NCBI GenBank assembly: GCA_963744735.1
Contig: CAVUVH010000005.1
Coordinates: forward strand, 327,384 to 391,383
From: RPQJ01 sp963744735
GTDB taxonomy: Bacteria; Pseudomonadota; Gammaproteobacteria; Steroidobacterales; Steroidobacteraceae
Length of the DNA: 64,000 bases
Direction of reading: 5' to 3'
Each line of letters starts with the position of its first letter. Within the stretch, counting starts at the first letter, position 1. This document shows, in pieces, positions 36,834-46,698 of the stretch. The position numbers were made by a program, and so were the translations under genes. The notes under the pieces are model-generated. The model saw only the letters and a list, made by a program, of their open reading frames with translations, was not told where the DNA came from and did no database searches.

Positions 36834-38204
36834 ATGAAGACCCTGAGCCCGGAATACCTCGGCTGGCGCACCCTGCCCGGATCGCTCGGCCGGCACGCGT
36901 CGAGCCCGCAGTCGGTGCATGCGCTGCTCGGCTACTTTCTCAAGGACCGCAAGTCGCCGACCCCGTTTCCGGGGCGCGACATGCTCGCCAACGAAGGCGT
37001 GTTCGACTGGGGCATCGCGCGGCCGCTGGAAAAGGTCATCGAGAGCCCGGACCACCTGCGCGTGCTGCTCGACATGCCGGAGATCTACCGCCAGAGCGTC
37101 GCGGTGGTCGAGCCCTGGTCGAACGTCGGCACCAATCCGCGCGGCGAGCCGGTGCGGGCATCGAAGAACATCGCCTACATCCTGCAGCAGGTGGCCGACG
37201 CCGACACGATCCTGTTCCCGCTGTGGCAGAGCGGCGTGGGCAACCCGGACCGGCTGGCCAACATCCTGAGCGCGGGCATCGCGACGATCATCCAGGGCGG
37301 GCAGCCGTCGGTGCACGACTCCAGCAGTTTCTCCGGCACCAGCGCCGGGCTGGAAGACCTGCTCGCGCTGATCGACCAGCTGCTGCTGCGCCGCTCGACG
37401 GCCAGCGGCCCGAGCATCTTCATCTGCCTGGGGCACCAGCTGGCCGCCGCGTCGCACCTGCGGCTGCTGCACCGCGCCGTGCGCGAGCTGTCGCAGCTCA
37501 CGCGCCTGCCGCTCGACCCCACGGGCCGGGCGCTCGGCTCACTGCAGCGTGCCGCGGAACGCGTGCGGCGCATGGGCGAGCAGCTGCAGGTGGTGAAGGA
37601 CGGGCAACCGCGCGCGATCGGCTGGGACGATCCCGACTTTGCGGTCGCGCGCAACGAGAACGTGGAAGTGGGCGAACGCATCCTGCTGCCGTACTCGCGC
37701 CGTGACGAGGACTCGCACATTCCGCGCGAACTGCACGAGACCCACGCGCTGGTGGCCGACGAGCTGGAGGGCGTGATCGATCATGCGCTGACGCTGGAGC
37801 GCGAGATCCGCGTCGAGATGTTCCACTCGGACGAGGTCAACGAGGAAGCGGCGCTGCTGGCCAACTGGGCCTACAAGACGCTGCACGACACCATCGTGCC
37901 GCTGCGCCACATCGTGGCGGTGAGCCCCGTGGCCTGGCTGCTGAGCCTGCCGTACGCGGTCGAGATCCTGGGCCAGACACGCGTCGACATCCACAGCTGG
38001 ACCGAGGTCGGCACGACCGCGATCTACTACAAGGACTGGGAGACGCACCGCATCCGGCGCTCGTTCACCTGCCAGTTCCATCCCGAGCTGATGGACGACA
38101 TCCGCGACATCGGCGGACGGATCGGGCCGCGCTATGCCGAGATGAAGGACCACGACGGCGTGCGCCTGCTGGTGCGCCTGCTGTACCACGGCATGCAGGA
38201 GTAG
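36834..38204 (+). CDS. Class I glutamine amidotransferase-like protein with large internal insertion
   Basis: 456 residues. FICLGHQLAAA (Cys198) is the nucleophile elbow of class I amidotransferases and CQFHPELMDD (His416, Glu418) is the end of the catalytic triad. The distance between them (about 218 residues) is roughly twice that of ordinary GATases, and the first 125 residues are not GATase-like. The insert (about 225-370) is charged and helical. No synthetase domain is attached and no partner lies adjacent. The ATG at 36834 follows a 266-bp gap in which I see no gene. Not recognised as a named family; intact. Confidence 0.75.
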   Translation: MKTLSPEYLGWRTLPGSLGRHASSPQSVHALLGYFLKDRKSPTPFPGRDMLANEGVFDWGIARPLEKVIESPDHLRVLLDMPEIYRQSVAVVEPWSNVGTNPRGEPVRASKNIAYILQQVADADTILFPLWQSGVGNPDRLANILSAGIATIIQGGQPSVHDSSSFSGTSAGLEDLLALIDQLLLRRSTASGPSIFICLGHQLAAASHLRLLHRAVRELSQLTRLPLDPTGRALGSLQRAAERVRRMGEQLQVVKDGQPRAIGWDDPDFAVARNENVEVGERILLPYSRRDEDSHIPRELHETHALVADELEGVIDHALTLEREIRVEMFHSDEVNEEAALLANWAYKTLHDTIVPLRHIVAVSPVAWLLSLPYAVEILGQTRVDIHSWTEVGTTAIYYKDWETHRIRRSFTCQFHPELMDDIRDIGGRIGPRYAEMKDHDGVRLLVRLLYHGMQE

Positions 38205-38286
38205 GTGCCCGCGACGCGCGGGGCTGCGAAATCCGACCTTCGCTTGCACGAAGTGAGACAGCCGTCACGCACCACGCGTGGGCCCC

Positions 38287-38396
38287 GCCGGTAACCGGGA
38301 GCATACTTCTGCCAAAGGGCAAACCCATCGAAAGGTGGGGACGCAAAGCCTCCGGGCTAAAGGCTCACATGAGCCCACGCCAGCGGGGTTGCCGGC
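38287..38396 (+). promoter_or_regulatory. Cyclic di-GMP-I riboswitch (GEMM)
   Basis: The conserved core is present in order: AGGGCAAACC (38316-38325), a GAAA tetraloop hairpin (CCATCGAAAGGTGG), GGACGCAAAGCCTCCGGGCTAA (the key GACGCAAAGCCUCCGG box, split by the conserved A47-type position), a CTCACATGAG hairpin and AGCGGGGTTGCC. The outer stem pairs GCCGGTAACC (38287-38296) with GGTTGCCGGC (38387-38396) with one G-U. Downstream, a weak stem GCGCG/CGCGC followed by TTTT (38453-38471) is a candidate expression platform. The target is the protease gene starting at 38570. Confidence 0.93.
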
Positions 38397-38569
38397 CGGC
38401 AGGCCGCCGGGCTCGCGCCTGACTGCGCACCTGCCGATCGTCACGCGTCCTGGCGCGCACTCCGCGCTTTTCCATCTTGTCCGTGATCGGGTCCGCCCGC
38501 CTGTGCAGGCAAGCGCCTGTGTGCGTCCTGCGGGACGCGAACGTCGATGCAAGAGGCGAGGACCGAACA

Positions 38570-40423
38570 TGAACTGCCAGAGCCGCCATCGCCAGCGTCA
38601 TTTGCGCCGCGCTCGTGCTGCTTTTCGCAACTGGAAGCGCCGTGGCCGCGGGCAACGCGCCCGCCTGGCTCATGACCGGCGGCCAGCGCCTGCCGGATGC
38701 GGACCTGCCGGTCCAGGCCGCGCGCGGCAGCGGCATCGCCGAGCGGCCTCAACCCCGCCGCGCTCGGCGCGCCGGGCCTGCTGGTCCCGCTGGCGGACGG
38801 ACGCGTGCTGCAGCGACGCGCCAGCGCGTCGTTGCCGACGGCGCACGCGGGCGGCAGTCCTGGATTGGCACGTTTCCGGACCAGCCGGGAAGCCTCGTGG
38901 TGTTGAGCACCGTACGCGGCGTGACCACCGGGTTCATCACCTACGGCGCCGAAACCTTCGAGGTCATGCCGACCAGGGGTGGCCGGCACATGATCTACGA
39001 AGTGGACCTGTCGAAGCTGCCGGACGGCGAGCCCGTGCGTGTTCGCCGATGACGTCGCGGCCGATACGGGCGGCACGACGGATCTCGGGCACGGGAACTA
39101 CGGCGGCCGACGGTGGCTTCGTGCACGACCTGCTGGTCGTCTACACGCCGGCCTCGCGCACGCGCTACGGCCAGGCCGGGATCGAGAGCATGATCGTCTC
39201 GGCGGTGGCAGCCGCCAACCAGGCGTACATCAACAGCGGCGTGCACATCACCTTGAATCTCGTCGGTCTGCAGGAGATCGACTACACGGAAGGCGACCAA
39301 CCTGTCCGAATCGCTCTCTTATCTGCAGGGCAAGTCCGACGGCAAGATGGACTCGGTGCACGTGCTGCGCGACCATGCTCGGTGCGGACGTGGTGTCACT
39401 CGTCTCGCGAGGACGTCGGCCTGCGGCATCGCCTACCTCGATGAGTCCGGAAAGCAGCGGCTTCGCATCGAGCGCATTCAACGTCAGTCTACTCCGGCTG
39501 CCTGAGCCAGCATTCCCTGGCGCATGAAATCGGCCACAACCAGGGCAACATGCACGACCGGGCCAACGGTTCCATGAACGGCGCATTCGCGTATTCGTAC
39601 GGCCTGCGTCGTTGCGCGGACGACGGCACCGGCTTCCGCACGGTCATGTCCTACAGTTGCATCGGGGCCAATCGCGTCACGCAGTTCTCGAATCCCAACG
39701 TGACCTACAACGGCTGGCCCACCGGCATCAGCTACGAGGCGGACCCGGCGAACTCGGCGGACAACGCCCGGTCGATGAACGAAACGGCGGACACCGTCGC
39801 TGCATTTCGCGGTTGCATCGACGAGCGCCCCGCTGGCACCTTCCTCGCTCAGCGCAAGCGCGCTGTCGGCCGATAGCGCCCGCCTCGCGTGGGCGGACAA
39901 CTCGACCGACGAAGTCGGGTTCAAGGTCGAGCGTTCAGGCAACGGCGTGGACTTCGCCGAGATCGCGGCGCTCGGGCGCAGCTTCGGCCAGCTTTGTCGA
40001 CAGCGGCCTCACGGCACGCATGACGTACTGGTATCGCGTGCGGGCCTTCAACAGCGCCGGCCAATCGAACTCTTCAGCGACGGTTGCGGTGACGATGCCG
40101 GACGTGGCGCCGGCAGCGCCGGCCGACGTCAAGGCGATCAACACAGCGATGGATCGGCCACCGTCAGCTGGACGATGCATCGGGGCAACGAAACCGGCTT
40201 CGAGGCCGCGTCGCGAAACCTGGGACGCAGGCGCAGGCGTCTGGAAGAACGCGACGATCGTGGCGACCGTTCCGGCGGGTGTCTCCAGCGTGGTGGACGT
40301 GTCGGGCAGCGGGACCTTCCGCTATGGCGTGCGGGCGCTGGCCCTGGACGCCGCGTCGAGCTACGGTGGGCCGGTCAGGTCAGCGTGACGGGTGGCAAGA
40401 GCGGCGGCAAGGGTGATCGGTAG
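38570..40423 (+). pseudogene. Secreted metzincin metallopeptidase (M12-like) with fibronectin type III domains, frame-disrupted
   Basis: Reading across frames gives a signal peptide (VICAALVLLFATGSAVAAG), a prodomain, then VHDLLVVYTPASRTRYGQAGI, the zinc site HEIGHNQGNMHD (39523-39558) and the Met-turn VMSYS, all marks of reprolysin-like metzincins. After this come FnIII-like repeats (LAWADNSTDEVGFKVERS, YWYRVRAFNSAG) and a glycine/lysine-rich end. At least ten frame breaks occur (first near 38577), far more than in neighbouring core genes. Either error-dense sequencing or real decay. Expression is expected to depend on the c-di-GMP riboswitch just upstream. Confidence 0.85.
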
Positions 40424-40459
40424 CCGAGAAAAGGACGGCACGGGCGACAGATCCGCCGG

Positions 40460-41970
40460 CTATTGCACTGCTGCGCAGTCTGTGACCGTCACGGCGTCGT
40501 GTCACGTATGAGCGCGTCGTACTCGGCGTCGACGTTCTGTTCATCGTCGTATGACGGATCTGCCGTGACGGTATTCGTATGTCGCTCGCGCAGGAGGGCT
40601 ACTGCCGTGAGCGCACGACGAAGCTGCTGCAGGTGTAGCTGCCTACCGGAATCGATCGGCGTCGGGAGCGGATTCGCCGCCTGAACCGCAGGTCGTGCTG
40701 ACGACCTGGCCGTACCTCGCCACCGCGGCATGGACAGTGGGGATGTCGCGAATTGTCGTTGGTCAGCGAATTGATCTCCAGCGTATCGATCGATGGACTG
40801 TTTTCCGCGTCATTGCTTGACACTGTACCTCGTAGGTGGCGTCCAACGCTGCAGTTAGCCGTCGACTGGGCGGCCTTCGCGCATAGACGGCCGCCTTGTG
40901 CACGTCGGTGAAAGCGTACCGATGGCGTCTCGGAACCAGAGATTGTTTTGCTGGATTCGATGGTTGGCTGGCCGTTACGTGACAGTATTTTTATGCTCGA
41001 TCGACGCGATTGCCCTTTCGTTTTCTGGAAAGAGGCCTTGAACGTGCAACTAAGCGCGTTGTGCACCTGGAGCGATTGTTGCGCGATGAGGTTTGGCAGT
41101 TGTATCGAACGCGAGGCTCCCCGACGATCATCCGGAACACGTCGTCGATGATGGAGCTTGATAGTACAACGGACTCGACGCTCGCCAGCATTCTCGATTT
41201 TCACGGTGAACAGTCACGGTGCCACGCGGGCTCAGGCTTTGTCGTGGGATTTGCCGTCTTGGTCGACGATCGAGCGCAGCGTCTTCGACCGTGACGGGCA
41301 CGGTGAAAGTGTCGGCGCAGACACACTTCGACTTAGTGTGGCTTGAAGTCAGCCGGTGCAGTACTGATGTCGCAGTCAGTGCCTGGTTGCTGTGCAGCTG
41401 GTGCAGTTCGGGCAAGCTTCAGGACATTCGTGCCCGGCGCTGCTTCGCACCAGCACGCTAGGGATCGTGAACGTTACTTGATGGGGCGTTCCGCGGGACT
41501 GGCATTCAGGTCACCGCAACTGTCGCCTCGAGGTTAGCGTTGGGCGGGTTTGCGGCGTGCGGTGGCTCGAGCGCGCTGAGCGAACATTCCCCGATGGCGT
41601 TGGTGCCGTCGCCCTGGCACTGGCACCGCCGTCGGTACGGAAGAAGAAGCCCGCGTCGTACGCGCATTCGCGGTAACGATGACCTCGAACGTCGCGGTCA
41701 AGTCAAACGGGTACGCCCTGATGCAGCTGACGATGGATTGACCGCGATTGCCTTGGACAGCTGGATGTCGTTCGCGTGCAGTTGAACTTATTGGCACCCG
41801 TGACAGGGATGCCGAAACTGCTTCTGCATGCATCCGGCGTTGCTGATGTTGGACCGTCGTTCGCTGCGTAGGCTATCGAGCGCCGACCAGTATCACGCCA
41901 GTTGCGATTGCTACACAGTGAATACGACCATGCGTGGTATCCCACGTTTTGCGTGTTGTTCCGTGCTCAT
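40460..41970 (-). pseudogene. Secreted Cys-rich protein with DUF11-like repeats, heavily frame-disrupted
   Basis: No long frame exists, but the pieces align in order: start MSTEQHAKRGIPRM at 41970, a hydrophobic signal segment, KFNCTANDIQLSKA, FDLTATFEVIVTANA (about 41700), GDGTNAIGECSLSALEPP, CEAAPGTNVLKL, ADTFTVPVTVED (about 41300), TVKIENAG, SSIIDDVF, then a second unit SLTNDQFGD, VGSYTCSF and HTNTVTADPSYDD. This is the layout of secreted proteins with a cysteine-rich N-terminal domain followed by DUF11-type beta repeats. More than ten breaks, plus in-frame stops. It converges with the protease gene (36-bp gap). Confidence 0.65.
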
Positions 41971-42200
41971 GCTTTTCCCCTTATTCGTAGTATTTCGTCT
42001 CCCGACGCCTCCGGCCGGCTGTCGCTCCAGCACTGAACGACGCCACGACTATTTTTATCTTGCTGGCCGCGTGCGGTTAGTGGCCACTGCTTGACTCTGC
42101 GCCGACAGCAGTGGCGATACAAGCGGAGCTATTGCTAGCGCCGCGACATGAACTGGCCTGGTCAAGAAATTCTTAACTTATCGGGGATTTACCAGGCGAA

Positions 42201-42985
42201 TCATTTTCTTGCAGGAGCCGGTACGGCTATGAACCGATGGATCTCCGCCTTGAACGTCTCGACCGGGTGGGCGCCGCGGTATGAGCACGGCATTCTTCAC
42301 TCGGCACAGTCGGTGCATGCCTATCACGATGGTCGGCGTACCCCGGACGCCAAGCCTGGTGCCCTCATCCACGTCCTTTTGCACTGCGGCGGCGTGGCGG
42401 CCCTGGTCCAGGCACTCGCGAAACTTTGTCTCGTCGAGTCCGATCGCCTTGGCATGCGCCGGGGAGCTTCTCGGCCTGCAACTCGTCTTGTCGGGCGAAC
42501 AGGCGATCGTGCATCTCCCAGTACTTGCCCTGGTCACCGGCACAGCGCGCCGCCTCGGCTGCCTTGGTGGCCAGCGGGTGTATCGCCGCCAACGGAAAAT
42601 CGCGGAACGCGTAGCGCACCTTTCCGGCGGCCACGTAATCCTTGATGAGCACGGGCACCGTTTGTTCGGCGTGGCGCTTGCAGAATGGACACTGGTAGTC
42701 CGAGAACTCGATCATCGTCAGCGGCGCGTTCTTGCTGCCCCGGGTGGCAATGTCGCCCACCGCCACGACAGCATCGAGCGCTTCGGCCGCAGATACGGGC
42801 TTGGGCGTGAGAATCTCGCGGATCTCCTCAAGCGCTTGCTTGATCTCCGCCTGGCCCTTCTTCAGTTCCGCGATGTCCGCATCGTAGGTGTCACCGGCGG
42901 CCTGGGCCCGGAGGCCCGCCGGGGCGATTGCGCAGACAGCCGAAATCAGTCCGACGACGACGGCATGGCGAACAGTCTTTTTCAT
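42201..42985 (-). CDS. DsbA-family thioredoxin-fold protein
   Basis: Signal peptide (about 1-30), a short coiled coil (DADIAELKKGQAEIKQALEEIREIL, residues 36-60), then the DsbA/Com1-like domain with FSDYQCPFCKRH (CPFC at 99-102) and the cis-Pro loop VRGTPTIVIG. Breaks near 42470 and 42310 need one base removed each; the corrected length is 260, ending VPAPARK. It probably oxidises or isomerises disulfides in the periplasm. It lies just upstream, on the same strand, of the Cys-rich protein at 40460-41970. Confidence 0.88.
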
Positions 42986-43194
42986 TGGCGGCGAGCCTCC
43001 GGTGCAGATTCCCTGTCGATCGCAGTTAACGGATACCCCTGCCGTGGTCAAGGGGGGATGGGAATTCCGACCGACATGTCTCGTTGCGGGGAAGGGCATT
43101 TGAAACCGCCTCGCCAGCATTCTCGCCGGATGATCGACCTCGGCAGCATCGCTGGCCTGCATGCGCACCCGCACCCGCCGTGCGATTCATGCTG

Positions 43195-43614
43195 TCACGG
43201 CTCGTCCCGTCGTCGGGTCGCGGAGCTTGCCTGGTCGAACATCTGCGCCAGTTGCTCGCTCTGCTTCTGTGTGGGCCGCTTACGGGCGACGCGGTGCTGG
43301 TATGTCCACTCATCCGTATCTGCGTGCCACGTCGCGAGCACCTTGTTGTGGTGGCATGCGATCTCGGTCACCGGAACCGGCGATGCCCTGCTCACGCGCC
43401 AGCAACTCTCACAGACCTGATCTGGTCGTTTCACTTGACTACCCAATGACTCGCCGGTATCGGCTGACGCAGCATGTGCCGCCACCGGAGCCTCGCGCAA
43501 CCGGACGGATTGCTTGCTTTGACTGAGATCGTCGAAGCAGAACGGCCTCAGTGGGGCCGTATGCTCAGATTCGATGGTAACGAAGGCGTCATTTGTCCTG
43601 TCCCTTCCATACAT
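43195..43614 (-). CDS. Hypothetical protein, low confidence
   Basis: 139-codon open frame with no recognised domain. The C-terminal part (CHHNKVLATWHADTDEWTYQHRVARKRP, then a Gln-rich helix) has coding-like third positions; the N-terminal third is less convincing. A CESCW pair lies near residue 68. The plus strand of this stretch has shorter competing frames. The start codon is uncertain and another frame break may be hidden. Confidence 0.35.
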   Translation of the reverse strand: MYGRDRTNDAFVTIESEHTAPLRPFCFDDLSQSKQSVRLREAPVAAHAASADTGESLGSQVKRPDQVCESCWRVSRASPVPVTEIACHHNKVLATWHADTDEWTYQHRVARKRPTQKQSEQLAQMFDQASSATRRRDEP

Positions 43615-43644
43615 CTGCCGGTCCGGGCCAAGGACTGCTGAGAG

Positions 43645-43721
<77 letters not shown>

Positions 43722-43879
43722 ACGAGGTTCGGGTCGTGGCCGGCGGGATGCGGGCCGTTGGGGACCGCGAATTGTCCGGAGGGGCGGCCCCGGCGTCAAG
43801 GCGGGATGGCTTTCGGTACCGGCCGGGCGGACAATTTGCCGGTCGACCCGCCTCCCGTGCCCCCCCGCAGGAGATTCCG

Positions 43880-45253
43880 ATGCGTCTGACCCTCTCCGCG
43901 CCCCGCTCCGTCCTGGCGCTCGCCATCACCCTGGCCGCGTCAGTCTCGATCTCTCCCGCCGATGCGCAACAGGCCGGTGCCACGGGCGCGCGGCCGGCGG
44001 ACAAGCCACCGATCGCACAGGGCTGGATCGACATTGCCACCTTCGCCTCGCCCGGCGGCATGGGCGCCATGGCCGGCATGATGATGGGCGGCGGCGGTGG
44101 CGACACGCCGATGTCGGCAATGTTCGGCGGCAAAAAGCAGGGTAACCAGTTCGGGTTGACGCGCGCGGGCGGCAGCGGCAGCTACGTCGACGTGACGCTC
44201 CGCACCAGCCGCAACCCGAGCCTCGCCGAGGCTCTGCAGGCCGTGCCCCCGGGCAGCAAGCTCGAGCCGACGCTGCAGCTCAAGGTACTGCCCCAGGCCA
44301 AGCCCGTACCCACCGACCGCGGCGACGACACGATCGAAGAGCCGACCGAGCAACCCAAGGGCAAGATCAAGCTTTACTGGGGCTGCGGGACGACCGTCCG
44401 GCCGGGGCAACCGAAGGTCGTGGACTTCGCGACGAGCACGATCAAGGAGTTCGGCGACATCTTCAAAGGCCGGCGCGCCACGCAGCGCGGCACGCATTCA
44501 GCACCGGGACGTCCGGTCTGGCCGAATCCCACCGACAACCGCCTCGTGCCCGACGGCGCATCGCTCGCGGGAGCGCATGCGTTCAGCGGCCAGGGCGTGC
44601 CGGAAAGCTTCAAGTTCACGCTGCCGCCGGCGCAGGACATCATGCCGCCGATCGCCCTGCAGCAGGCACAGGCCGACGGCGTCACGCAGCTCAGCTGGCA
44701 GGCCCTGCCCACGGCCCGCGGCTACTTCATCGCGGCGATGGGTGGCAAGGGCGACGACTCCGGCGACGGGGCCGAAATGACGCTGTGGACCTCGAGCGAA
44801 CTGCCGGACTCAGGCTTCGGCCTGCTCGACTACCAGACCAACAAGTCGGTGGACCAGTGGCTCAAGGAAAAAGTCCTGCTGCCACCGACGACGACCCGCT
44901 GTGACGTGCCGAAGGGCATCTTCGGCGAGGGCGAGGAAGCAGCGGGCGCGATGCTGCGCATGATCGCGTATGGCACGGAACTCAACCTGGCCCATCCGCC
45001 GCGCCCGACGGACCCCAAGATTGCCTATGAGCCCGAATGGGCGCTGAAGGTGCGCGTGAAGTCAGTGGCGTTCACGATGCTGGGCATGCCGTCGATGCCG
45101 GACGATGCCGGCGGTGCCGCGGTGGAAGACGGCTCCGGCACCGGTGGCGAAGGCTCGTCGGAGGGCGGCGAGGCGCAGCCGAAGAAGAAAAAGAAATTCG
45201 GCCTGAAGGATGCGCTCGACGCGGTGAAGGACAGCGTGCCGCTGCCCAACTAG
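43880..45253 (+). CDS. Secreted hypothetical protein (Gly/Met-rich N-terminus, Lys-rich C-terminus)
   Basis: 457 residues from the ATG at 43880, preceded by an SD (AGGAGA). A signal peptide ends ADAQQ (about 31). Then comes a Met/Gly-rich stretch (GGMGAMAGMMMGGGGG, about 57-74), GKIKLYWGCGTTVRPGQPKVVDF, a beta-rich body with SWQALPTARGYFIAAMG, and a tail of acidic repeats followed by KKKKKFGLKDALDAVKDSVPLPN. The body segment 'QADGVTQLSWQALPTARGYFI' resembles an FnIII-like strand pair. Intact; conserved hypothetical, role unknown. Followed by a composite repeat that could terminate transcription. Confidence 0.8.
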   Translation: MRLTLSAPRSVLALAITLAASVSISPADAQQAGATGARPADKPPIAQGWIDIATFASPGGMGAMAGMMMGGGGGDTPMSAMFGGKKQGNQFGLTRAGGSGSYVDVTLRTSRNPSLAEALQAVPPGSKLEPTLQLKVLPQAKPVPTDRGDDTIEEPTEQPKGKIKLYWGCGTTVRPGQPKVVDFATSTIKEFGDIFKGRRATQRGTHSAPGRPVWPNPTDNRLVPDGASLAGAHAFSGQGVPESFKFTLPPAQDIMPPIALQQAQADGVTQLSWQALPTARGYFIAAMGGKGDDSGDGAEMTLWTSSELPDSGFGLLDYQTNKSVDQWLKEKVLLPPTTTRCDVPKGIFGEGEEAAGAMLRMIAYGTELNLAHPPRPTDPKIAYEPEWALKVRVKSVAFTMLGMPSMPDDAGGAAVEDGSGTGGEGSSEGGEAQPKKKKKFGLKDALDAVKDSVPLPN

Positions 45254-45255
45254 CT

Positions 45256-45598
45256 CTGCTCCCTCTCCCGCGTAAGCGGGGTGAGGGCTTGCGGAGAGGG
45301 CTGGGGTGAGGGCTTGCAGCGCGCGCGTCACGGGTGCTTCGTCGCCCGATTTGTCGAGCGCCGCCGCTCGAGCGCAGTCGCGAGGCGGCACAGCTCTTGC
45401 GGCCCCGCCGCGGCCACCCTCGCCTCGCGGCCGCTCGAGCAAGGTTCGCCGTGAATCGCGCAGTGCCTCTGCGCGATTCACGAAGCGCGCGAGACCATGA
45501 GGGCGATGGAGCACCGATGACGCGCGACGCAAGACCCTCACCCGCGCTGCGCGACCCTCACCCCAGCCCTCTCCCACTGCGTGGGAGAGGTGGAGGAT
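45256..45598. repeat. Composite palindromic intergenic repeat (REP/BIME-like, nested hairpins)
   Basis: The 343-bp gap between the secreted protein and ychF is not coding. Left: CCCGC-GTAA-GCGGG stem and GGGCTGGGGTGAGGG; right: its reverse complement CCCTCACCCC...CCCTCTCCC with a perfect CTCTCCCAC-TGC-GTGGGAGAG stem (45569-45589). Inside, GCGCGCGTCACGGGTGCTTCGTCGCC is mirrored by a copy ending TGACGCGCG, and the centre has a perfect 13-bp stem, 5-nt loop (45451-45481). A smaller relative lies at 47367-47402. Confidence 0.8.
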
Positions 45599-46695
45599 CA
45601 GACGTTGAAGCGGAAGTGCATCACGTCGCCTTCGCGCACGACGTATTCCTTGCCTTCCAGCCGCATCTTGCCGGCCTCTTTCGCGCCCTGCTCGCCCTTG
45701 CAGGCGATGAAGTCGCTGTAGGCGATCACTTCGGCGCGGATGAAGCCCTTCTCGAAATCGGTGTGGATCTCGCCCGCCGCCTGCGGCGCCAGCGCGCCCA
45801 CGTGCGTGGTCCAGGCGCGCACTTCCTTCACGCCCGCGGTGAAGAACGTGAGCAGCCCCAGCAGGTGATAGGCCGCGCGGATCACGCGGTCGAGACCGGG
45901 TTCGTGCAGGCCCAGCTCCTCGAGGAACGCGAGCCGGTCGCCTTCGTCCAGCTGCGCGATCTCGGCCTCGATCGCCGCGCACACCGGCACCACGTCGGCG
46001 CCTTCAGACGCGGCGCGCGTCTTCACGACGTCCAGGTACTCGTTGTTCTCGAAGCCGCCTTCCGCCACGTTGGCCACGTACATCAGCGGCTTCAGCGTGA
46101 TCAGGCAGAACTCCTTCAGCAGCGGCCGCTCGGAGATCGGGTCCATGGCCAGCGTGCGCGCCGGCTTGCCCGAGTCGAGGTGGTCGCGCATGCGCTTCAG
46201 CAGGTCGCGCAGCCGGATCGCGTCCTTGTCGCCCGCCTTGGCGTCCTTCTCGGCGCGCCGATGGCCGCGCTCGACGGTGTCCAGGTCGGCCAGCGCGAGC
46301 TCGGTGTTGATGACGTCGATGTCGCTCAGCGGATCGATGCGCCCGGCGACGTGCACGATGTCGTCGTTGACGAAGCAGCGCACGACGTGCGCGATGGCAT
46401 CGGTCTCACGGATGTGCGCCAGGAACTTGTTGCCGAGGCCTTCGCCCTTGGACGCGCCCGCCACCAGCCCGGCGATGTCGACGAACTCGACCGTGGTCGG
46501 CAGGATCTTCTCCGGCTTGACGATGTCGGCCAGCGCCTTCAGGCGCAGGTCCGGCACCGGCACGACGCCCACGTTGGGGTCGATCGTGCAGAAGGGATAG
46601 TTGGCGGCCGCGGCGTTCTGCGCCTGCGTCACCGCATTGAAGAGCGTCGACTTGCCGACGTTCGGCAGGCCGACGATACCGCACTTGATGCCCAT
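45598..46695 (-). CDS. ychF: Redox-regulated ATPase YchF
   Basis: Obg-family P-loop ATPase of 365 residues, intact. G1 GLPNVGKST (9-17), switch II VDIAGLVAGASKGEGLGN, and the C-terminal TGS domain with AWTTHVGALAPQAAGEIHTDFEKGFIRAEV. YchF prefers ATP because its NKxD motif is altered; it binds ribosomes and regulates oxidative stress response. It follows pth by 3 bp in the conserved prs-rplY-pth-ychF order. Confidence 0.97.
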   Translation of the reverse strand: MGIKCGIVGLPNVGKSTLFNAVTQAQNAAAANYPFCTIDPNVGVVPVPDLRLKALADIVKPEKILPTTVEFVDIAGLVAGASKGEGLGNKFLAHIRETDAIAHVVRCFVNDDIVHVAGRIDPLSDIDVINTELALADLDTVERGHRRAEKDAKAGDKDAIRLRDLLKRMRDHLDSGKPARTLAMDPISERPLLKEFCLITLKPLMYVANVAEGGFENNEYLDVVKTRAASEGADVVPVCAAIEAEIAQLDEGDRLAFLEELGLHEPGLDRVIRAAYHLLGLLTFFTAGVKEVRAWTTHVGALAPQAAGEIHTDFEKGFIRAEVIAYSDFIACKGEQGAKEAGKMRLEGKEYVVREGDVMHFRFNV

Positions 46696-46698
46696 GAT

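Noticed and set aside
43084..43526. Plus-strand open frames in the gap between the DsbA-like gene and tRNA-Met
   Set aside because: No motif, SD or coding-like codon use; the minus-strand frame at 43195-43614 is slightly better supported.
45256..45598. Possible CRISPR array or small gene in the repeat-rich gap
   Set aside because: The repeats are inverted, of unequal length and without regular spacers; the open frames there are GC-rich shadows.
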